55,786 nucleotides of DNA from Auraticoccus cholistanensis. Lineage in GTDB: Bacteria > Actinomycetota > Actinomycetes > Propionibacteriales > Propionibacteriaceae. Positions within the stretch are counted from its first letter, which is position 1, and every line of letters starts with the position of its first letter. The stretch lies in the NCBI RefSeq assembly GCF_009742705.1, contig NZ_WPCU01000004.1, positions 379,024-434,809 of the forward strand. Reading direction: 5' to 3'. Below the pieces are notes generated by a model. The model made no database searches, was not told the DNA's origin, and saw nothing but the letters and a program-made list of their open reading frames with translations. A program made the position numbers and the translations under genes. Below, piece by piece: positions 50,570 through 55,786 of this stretch.

Positions 50570-51997
50570 ATGAGCGCAGGAGCTGGAACGGGACCCGTCC
50601 CGGCCGTGCTTCCTCCCGGCGTCGAGGCCGGACCCCTGGAGCGTCGCCTGGCCGCATCGGTGGTGGACAACCTCATCCCCGCGGTGATCGGCATCCTCTA
50701 CACGGTCTCGGTCACCGTGTGGGTGCAGCGCTTCGAGGCCCTGCTGGTGCTGTCCGTCGTCGCCGCCGTGCTCAGCCTGTTCTGGGCGATGGTCGTGTGG
50801 TGGATGCTCGCCGTCGGCGCCGCCAGCCCCGGCATGCGGCTGATGAAGCTGCAGCTGGTCGGGCTCGCGGACGGCCGCCCGATCGGCTGGCTGCGGGTGC
50901 TGCTCCGCCAGCTGGTCTGGGCCGTGCTCACCGCCACCGGGATCGGTCTGGTCGCCCTGGTCGTCACGCTCGTGCTCGACGTCCGCCGCCAGGGCTGGCA
51001 CGACAAGGTGGCCAACGCCGTGGTGATCCGGGAGCGGGCGGCCCGTCCCTCCCGCGAGCAGCCGGCGCAGCAGTCCCCGCGCCGGCAGGCGCCGCCGACC
51101 AGCTCCACCGTCGGCCTGCCCGCCCACCTCACCGGGCAGCGCGACTTCAGCGGCCGGCCGGGGTCCTCGGCAGGGAGCGCCGGGTCGGCCTCCTCGGCCG
51201 GCGAGTGGGCCGGGCCCCGCCCCGAGGGCTGGGCGCCCGCCGGCGGCCAGGCGCCCGGCTCCCGCAACCCGCTCGACCCGGGGACGCCCGGCCAGGGACC
51301 GGGCCCGTACGGGGCCGGTGCCGCGGGTCCGCAGGGGCAGGCCCCGCTGCACCAGCCCGGACCCGCCAGCGCCTCCTCCGCGGCCGACTGGCGGCCCACC
51401 GCCACGCAGCCCCCGGTGCCCGCGGGCCCGGCCACCCCGAGCGTCGCCCCCGCCTGGACGCCCCCGCCCGCACCCGCCGCGGCACCGCAGGCCGCCCCCG
51501 ACCCGGCCCAGGACGAGCGCTCCCGCTGGGGACGTCCCGCCGAGGGCGAGCGCCCCACCACCAGCGCCGCCTCGGTCACCCCGCCGCCGCCCCAGGAGCC
51601 GCTGGACGACGGCACCCGGGTGGTGGCCCGCGGCAGCCTCGGCCGCCGCGCCCCCGACGAGGGCTGGGTGCTCGCGCTCGAGGACGGCCGCCAGATCCCG
51701 GTCAGCTCGCTGGTGCTGATCGGGCGCAACCCGCAGCCTCGCCCGGGGGAGGAGCACGCCGAGCTGGTGAAGGTGGGTGACGAGTCCCGGACGGTGTCCA
51801 AGACCCACATCGCCATCGGCGTCGACAAGCGCGGCATCTACGTCGTCGACCGCGGCTCCACCAACGGCTCGGCCATCGCCAACAGCTCGGGGGAGTACGA
51901 GCCCTGCGCGCCCGGCGACGTGGTCCGGGTCCGTGAGGGCCAGCTCGTCTCCTACGGCCAGAACCGGCTGGAGATCAAGCGGGTCTTCAGCAGCTGA
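50570..51997 (+). CDS. RDD-domain membrane protein with C-terminal FHA domain
   Basis: A 475-residue protein. Residues about 20-160 form an RDD domain with membrane helices (ERRLAASVVDNLIPAVIGIL; LVLSVVAAVLSLFWAMVVWW; SPGMRLMKLQLVGL). A Pro/Ala/Gly linker covers about 165-345. About 365-470 is an FHA domain with LIGRNPQ, SRTVSKTHIAIG and RGSTNGSAI. It would bring a phosphothreonine reader to the membrane, a natural target of the Ser/Thr kinase at 18.9 kb. ATG 50570 has GAGGAGG upstream. The FHA motifs are complete; the RDD role (possible ion transport) is unproven. Confidence 0.9.
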   Translation: MSAGAGTGPVPAVLPPGVEAGPLERRLAASVVDNLIPAVIGILYTVSVTVWVQRFEALLVLSVVAAVLSLFWAMVVWWMLAVGAASPGMRLMKLQLVGLADGRPIGWLRVLLRQLVWAVLTATGIGLVALVVTLVLDVRRQGWHDKVANAVVIRERAARPSREQPAQQSPRRQAPPTSSTVGLPAHLTGQRDFSGRPGSSAGSAGSASSAGEWAGPRPEGWAPAGGQAPGSRNPLDPGTPGQGPGPYGAGAAGPQGQAPLHQPGPASASSAADWRPTATQPPVPAGPATPSVAPAWTPPPAPAAAPQAAPDPAQDERSRWGRPAEGERPTTSAASVTPPPPQEPLDDGTRVVARGSLGRRAPDEGWVLALEDGRQIPVSSLVLIGRNPQPRPGEEHAELVKVGDESRTVSKTHIAIGVDKRGIYVVDRGSTNGSAIANSSGEYEPCAPGDVVRVREGQLVSYGQNRLEIKRVFSS

Positions 51998-52129
51998 GCG
52001 TCCCCGACAGCCGACCGGGACCCGGGGGTGCGCCGGAGTGCTGCGGACGCAGGCGGCAAGCCCCCGCGGTCTGCCCGGGACCGCGCGGGCGTCGACCCGC
52101 GGTCGAGGAGGAGCGGCGGTCCGGCCCGA

Positions 52130-52135
52130 TACTGT
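52130..52135 (+). promoter_or_regulatory. -10 box TACTGT for a leaderless AI-2E-family transcript
   Basis: TACTGT, seven bases, then ATG 52143. The rest of the 145-nt gap 51998-52142 shows nothing I can name. Confidence 0.5.
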
Positions 52136-52142
52136 CGCCCCC

Positions 52143-53204
52143 ATGAGTGACCTCCGGGCCGAGCCCACCGCCGACCGGCTGCGCGGCAACCGCTCGCTGC
52201 GGCTGCTGGTGGGGGTGGCGGCCGCGGTGGTGGCCTGCGCCGGCCTGAAGGCCTCGGCCGACATCGTGGCGCCGACGTTCCTCGCGCTCACCCTGGTGAT
52301 CACGGTCCACCCGCTGCAGCGCTGGATGGTCGCCCGCCGGGTCCCGCGGGCCCTCGCCGCCGCGATCTGCCTGGTCGTGCTCTACGTGACGGTGATCGGC
52401 CTCGTCACCGCGATGGCGCTGTCCATCAGCCAGCTCATCGCCGTGATGCCCACCTACGAGGCCCAGTTCGTCCAGCTCTACCGGGAGTCCCTCGCGCAGC
52501 TGGCCCGGCTCGGTCTCGGCAGCGACCAGCTGCAGCGGGTGCTGGACGGCTTCAACGTGGGCTCGCTGTTCTCGGCGCTGCAGAGCTTCCTGTCCTCGCT
52601 GCTGGGGGCCACCTCGCTGTTCGTGATCCTGCTGACGGTGCTGCTGTTCCTCATCTTCGACTCCGTCGACATGCCGCGCCGGCTGACGCTGGCGGCGCGC
52701 GCCAACCCCGCCTTCGTCGCCGCGCTGGAGAGCTTCGCCGTCGGCATCCGCCGCTACTGGGTGGTCACCGCGGTGTTCGGGCTGATCGTCGCCGTGCTCG
52801 ACGTCGTCGCGCTGATGTTCCTGGGCATCCCGCTGGCGCTGCTGTGGGGGCTGGTCTCCTTCATCACCAACTTCATCCCCAACATCGGCTTCATCCTGGG
52901 GCTGGTGCCGCCGGCGCTGCTCGGGCTGCTGGAGGGCGGCGTCACCACCATGCTGTGGGTGGTCGTGGTCTACTCCGTGCTCAACTTCGTGGTCCAGACG
53001 GTGATCCAGCCGCGCTTCACCGGGGACGCCGTGGGCGTCACCACCGCGGTGTCGTTCCTGTCGCTGACCTTCTGGGCGTTCATCCTCGGCCCGCTCGGCG
53101 CCCTGCTCGCGCTGCCCGCCACGCTGTTCGTCAAGACCATGCTGGTCGACGGGGACCCCCGCAACCGGTGGGTCAACACCCTCATCGCCTCCAACCCCCG
53201 GTGA
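52143..53204 (+). CDS. AI-2E family transporter-like membrane protein
   Basis: A 353-residue protein with about eight membrane segments. The family pattern is clear: an N-terminal helix pair, a soluble middle part ([20 protein letters not shown]), then [12 protein letters not shown] and the C-terminal signature [27 protein letters not shown] followed by [22 protein letters not shown] (each written here in part). Members range from autoinducer-2 exporters to sodium/proton antiporters; the substrate here is unknown. The start is supported by the TACTGT box. Confidence 0.88.
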   Translation: MSDLRAEPTADRLRGNRSLRLLVGVAAAVVACAGLKASADIVAPTFLALTLVITVHPLQRWMVARRVPRALAAAICLVVLYVTVIGLVTAMALSISQLIAVMPTYEAQFVQLYRESLAQLARLGLGSDQLQRVLDGFNVGSLFSALQSFLSSLLGATSLFVILLTVLLFLIFDSVDMPRRLTLAARANPAFVAALESFAVGIRRYWVVTAVFGLIVAVLDVVALMFLGIPLALLWGLVSFITNFIPNIGFILGLVPPALLGLLEGGVTTMLWVVVVYSVLNFVVQTVIQPRFTGDAVGVTTAVSFLSLTFWAFILGPLGALLALPATLFVKTMLVDGDPRNRWVNTLIASNPR

Positions 53205-53231
53205 GCACGGGGGCGGCCGGCCCCACGGCAG

Positions 53232-53237
53232 TAGTGT
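53232..53237 (+). promoter_or_regulatory. -10 box TAGTGT for a leaderless dcd transcript
   Basis: TAGTGT, seven bases, then the ATG of dcd. There is no Shine-Dalgarno sequence between. Confidence 0.5.
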
Positions 53238-53244
53238 TCGGGCC

Positions 53245-53820
53245 ATGCTGCTCTCCGACCGAGACATCCGCGCCGGCGCCGAGTCGGGCCGGATCGTGCT
53301 CGACCCGTGGACCCCGGCGATGGTGCAGCCGTCCAGCGTGGACGTCCGGCTGGACCGCTACTTCCGCATCTTCGAGAACCACCGCTACCCCCACATCGAC
53401 CCCTCGGAGGACCAGCCGGAGCTGACCCGGCTGGTGGAGCCGGAGGGCGACGAGCCGTTCATCCTGCACCCGGGCGAGTTCGTGCTCGGCAGCACGCTGG
53501 AGACGGTCACCCTGGCCGACGACGTCGCCGCGCGGCTGGAGGGCAAGTCCTCGCTGGGCCGGCTCGGGCTGCTCACCCACTCCACCGCCGGCTTCATCGA
53601 CCCGGGCTTCTCCGGGCACGTCACCCTCGAGCTGTCCAACGTGGCCACCCTGCCGATCAAGCTGTGGCCCGGCATGAAGATCGGCCAGCTCTGCTTCTTC
53701 GGGCTGTCCTCACCGGCCGAGCGCTCCTACGGCTCCACCGGCTACGGCTCCCGCTACCAGAACCAGCGCGGACCGACGCCGTCGCGTTCGCACCTCAACT
53801 TCCACCGCACCCAGGTCTGA
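53245..53820 (+). CDS. dcd: dCTP deaminase (probably bifunctional deaminase/dUTPase)
   Basis: It converts dCTP to dUTP and, in actinobacterial homologues, on to dUMP, feeding thymidylate synthesis. The 191-residue protein matches the family length. It has [41 protein letters not shown] (substrate binding), [14 protein letters not shown] with the catalytic glutamate, and a C-terminal [14 protein letters not shown] that closes over the active site. It is a single-gene unit with a leaderless-type promoter. Confidence 0.96.
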   Translation: MLLSDRDIRAGAESGRIVLDPWTPAMVQPSSVDVRLDRYFRIFENHRYPHIDPSEDQPELTRLVEPEGDEPFILHPGEFVLGSTLETVTLADDVAARLEGKSSLGRLGLLTHSTAGFIDPGFSGHVTLELSNVATLPIKLWPGMKIGQLCFFGLSSPAERSYGSTGYGSRYQNQRGPTPSRSHLNFHRTQV

Positions 53821-53851
53821 GGCTGGCCGCGGGGGTGACCTCCACCGCGTC

Positions 53852-53857
53852 TAGCGT
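53852..53857 (+). promoter_or_regulatory. -10 box TAGCGT for the YbaB-like/EspC-like operon
   Basis: TAGCGT, six bases, then GTG 53864, again with no ribosome site. Confidence 0.5.
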
Positions 53858-53863
53858 CGGGGC

Positions 53864-54427
53864 GTGACCCCCCACGTGCTGGACTCCCTGCGCCGCGGCC
53901 TGGCCGAGGGCGCCCGTCGCGCCGAGCAGGAGGCCGCAGGAGCCCTCGCCCGGCTGGAAGCCGCCGGCGGGACCGGTGAGGGCCCCCTGCTGCGCCTCCG
54001 GGTCGACGCCCTCGGTCGCCTGCTGGAGGTGACCTTCACCCACGCGGTGCTGACCGCCACCCCGACGGCCTTCACCGCGGCCGTCCAGGCCGCCTACCGC
54101 GACGCCTGCCGGGCCGTCCAGCCCCTCCCCGGACGTCCGGAGCTCGCCGCGGCCGGCGCCGCGTCGACCACCCCGGGGAGCCACGCACCCGCCGCCCGGG
54201 CGGCCTCCGCCGCCGCCGCGCTCCCCGCGTGGGTCCTCGCGGGTCGGGACGAGGGCGTGGAGGTGGAGCTGGACGGCCGGGGACGGCTGCTGCTGGCCCG
54301 CGCCGGCACCGAGGCCCTCCGGGCCGGACCCGAGCTGCTGGCCGCGCGCCTCACCGGCGCCTGGCGGCGGGCCGAGGGGGAGCGCACCGACCGGCTCCGC
54401 CGCGCGCTGAGCGGGGAGCGGGCATGA
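53864..54427 (+). CDS. YbaB/EbfC-like protein of a type VII secretion-type locus
   Basis: A 187-residue protein: helical N-terminus (residues 1-35), a short beta part with RLRVDALGRLLEVTFTHAVL, an Ala-rich linker and a second similar beta part, VEVELDGRGRLLLAR. Such YbaB-fold proteins commonly precede EspC-like and WXG100-like genes in actinobacterial type VII clusters. The match is by pattern and context rather than strong motifs, so confidence is moderate. Its stop overlaps the next start (ATGA). Confidence 0.6.
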   Translation: MTPHVLDSLRRGLAEGARRAEQEAAGALARLEAAGGTGEGPLLRLRVDALGRLLEVTFTHAVLTATPTAFTAAVQAAYRDACRAVQPLPGRPELAAAGAASTTPGSHAPAARAASAAAALPAWVLAGRDEGVEVELDGRGRLLLARAGTEALRAGPELLAARLTGAWRRAEGERTDRLRRALSGERA

Positions 54428-54768
54428 CCACCTTCCGCGTCGAGACCGCGCAGCTGCAGACCGCGCGCGTCACGCTGGGCGGTGTCCCCGCGAGCCTGGG
54501 CGGGGTGTCGGTCACCGCGCCCGACCCGGGCATGTACGGCGCGCTCGTCGGCAGCGCCGCCGCCCACGCCGAGCCGGCCAACACCGAGAGCATCACGACC
54601 CTGCTGCGGGCCCTGGCCACCCTCGGGCAGTCGCTGTCGGACAGGTGCGAGGCGTCGGCCCGCCGCTACGACGACACCGAGCTGCGTGCGGCCGAGCTGG
54701 TGCGGGCCCGGGTGTCGGGCGCGGCCCAGGCCGGCGCCGCGGCGGTGGACCGGGGAACGGCGCTCTGA
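54424..54768 (+). CDS. EspC-like small type VII secretion target
   Basis: A 114-residue protein beginning TTFRVETAQLQTARVTLGGV, as ESX-secreted EspC-family proteins do. It is mostly helical, with a central Pro/Gly turn and ARRYDDTE near residues 79-86; YDDTE fits the YxxxD/E type VII export signal. It is coupled on both sides: ATGA with the YbaB-like gene and TGATG with the following large gene. It probably travels with, or chaperones, the next protein. Confidence 0.65.
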   Translation: MTTFRVETAQLQTARVTLGGVPASLGGVSVTAPDPGMYGALVGSAAAHAEPANTESITTLLRALATLGQSLSDRCEASARRYDDTELRAAELVRARVSGAAQAGAAAVDRGTAL

Positions 54769-55786
54769 TGGCCGCCGCCGGGACCGCGGTCTCCCAGGCC
54801 GACATCTCCGCCGCCACCGAGCTGCTCACGCCGGAGCGGCCGGGTCTCCTCGACGCGGCCCTGGAGGGCATCGAGGGGGCCTACGACGTCTTCGAGTCCT
54901 TGCCGGAGCTGCCCGCGGTGTTCCTGACCGCCATCGTGGACCGCATCGTGCCCGGGAAGTCGGTGATCGAGGCGCTCACCGGGGACGCCGGCGCCATCCG
55001 GGCCCACGCCGACCAGCTCAGCCGGGTCGCCGCGCACGTGCGCGCCCAGGCGTCCACCGTCGACTCCGCCGGGGGTCAGCTGGGCGGCTGGGAGGGGCTC
55101 GCCGCGGAGGCCTGCCGGGCCACGCTGGGTTCGGCGGCGCAGTGCGTGCTGGCGGCCGCGGCCTCCATCGACGCCCTCGCCGCCGCGCACCTCGAGCTCG
55201 GCGGCCGGGTCGCCCTGGCCCGGGCCGAGGTGATCGAGCTGGTCCGCGAGCTGGTGGCCCGGCTGGGCCGGGAGGCGCTGGTCGCCATCGCCTCGGCCGG
55301 CCTCGCCGTCGTCGGCGGGGTGCTGACCATCGCCGGCGCCGCCGCCGGTGGGGCGGTCGGGGGCTTCGTCCAGGGTGTCGGGGACGCCTTCAGCGGCGGC
55401 GGGATCGGTGCCGTCTGGGACGGCACGGCAGAAGGCTTCCAGCGCGGGATCGAACAGGGGCTGCGGCTGGCCATGGAGCTGTGGCTGGCGGCGGTCGGGG
55501 CTCTCGTCGCGGGCTACCTGCGCGACATCGACGACACCGTCCAGGACGCGATCGAGCCGATGACGGCGCTGATCGGTGACATGACCGGGCTGGCCAACCG
55601 GATGGACCGGGCCTCCTCCCTGCTCACGACCGGAACCGATCCCGGTGTCGCGGCCGCCGCACCGGCCGACGGGCAGGGGCTGGACGCCCAGGGCACGACC
55701 CGGCAGACCCGGCTGGATGCGGACCTGATCGGTGTCAACAGCGTCATCGGGACCGACGACGAGATCCCTGGCTACCCCCGCGCCAC
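54768..55786 (+). CDS. Large WXG-like putative type VII secreted protein, cut by window end
   Basis: 339 codons are visible and the reading frame is open at base 55786. Residues about 70-160 form a helical WXG100-like domain with GQLGGWEGLAAEA (the W-x-G turn). A hydrophobic Gly/Ala stretch at about 183-212 (LVAIASAGLAVVGGVLTIAG) follows, then helices and a linker starting about residue 285. The design, WXG-like head then a hydrophobic part then a linker, is that of polymorphic toxins or other type VII cargo. The C-terminal effector, if any, lies outside. ATG shares one base with the previous stop. Confidence 0.7.
   Translation, partial: MAAAGTAVSQADISAATELLTPERPGLLDAALEGIEGAYDVFESLPELPAVFLTAIVDRIVPGKSVIEALTGDAGAIRAHADQLSRVAAHVRAQASTVDSAGGQLGGWEGLAAEACRATLGSAAQCVLAAAASIDALAAAHLELGGRVALARAEVIELVRELVARLGREALVAIASAGLAVVGGVLTIAGAAAGGAVGGFVQGVGDAFSGGGIGAVWDGTAEGFQRGIEQGLRLAMELWLAAVGALVAGYLRDIDDTVQDAIEPMTALIGDMTGLANRMDRASSLLTTGTDPGVAAAAPADGQGLDAQGTTRQTRLDADLIGVNSVIGTDDEIPGYPRA

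Overview
The window is very GC-rich, densely packed DNA with many GTG/TTG starts, ATGA/GTGA stop-start overlaps and TANNNT -10 boxes 6-7 nt from start codons. The gene families (Streptomyces-type CrtU/CrtT, DUF222-HNH, bifunctional-type Dcd, MoxR-DUF58-transglutaminase cluster, EspC-like type VII protein) point to an actinomycete. A Propionibacteriales / Propionibacteriaceae relative is my best guess, from gene content only. I see no rRNA, tRNA, CRISPR array, insertion sequence or phage.

Layout. 1-2.4 kb: truncated polyprenyl glycosylphosphotransferase and a YhhN membrane protein. 2.5-12.2 kb: carotenoid locus. A forward operon idi-crtE-crtI-crtB-Rieske oxygenase faces a reverse set crtT-crtU-ggt. 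Two copies of an 89-bp repeat lie head to head between them. No lycopene cyclase is visible. 12.3-15.6 kb: sigma factor/Ogt pair, RsmC-like methyltransferase, BASS-type transporter. 15.7-20.3 kb: PP2C phosphatase, FHA scaffold and membrane Ser/Thr kinase in one overlapping operon. 20.4-22.6 kb: exported metallophosphoesterase with a PQQ-type propeller.

22.7-37.7 kb: two parallel arabinoside-use modules. One is LacI regulator / GH127 / binding protein / two permeases. The other is ROK regulator + sulfatase, divergent from binding protein / two permeases / GH51. Each has a readable promoter and a palindromic candidate operator. Neither carries an ABC ATPase, and none of the hydrolases has a signal peptide. 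The picture is uptake of short (perhaps sulfated) arabino-oligosaccharides and cleavage inside the cell. A third copy of the 89-bp repeat lies between the modules.

37.7-39.4 kb: DUF222-HNH (13E12-like) gene with a perfect actinobacterial SOS box at its promoter. 39.5-50.4 kb: a 2042-residue Ig-like/FN3 surface protein followed by MoxR, DUF58 and a transglutaminase-fold protein that has lost all three catalytic residues. 50.6-55.8 kb: RDD-FHA protein, AI-2E-family membrane protein, Dcd, then a YbaB-like / EspC-like / large WXG-like trio running off the right edge, probably a type VII secretion cargo locus.

The most unusual points are the 89-bp repeat family, the Rieske oxygenase inside the carotenoid operon, the catalytically empty transglutaminase, the SOS-controlled HNH gene, the apparent ATC start of the LacI regulator, and the paired LacI/ROK arabinoside modules with a sulfatase. 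All calls are from reading the sequence; no database search was run, and single-base positions of short sites may be off by one.
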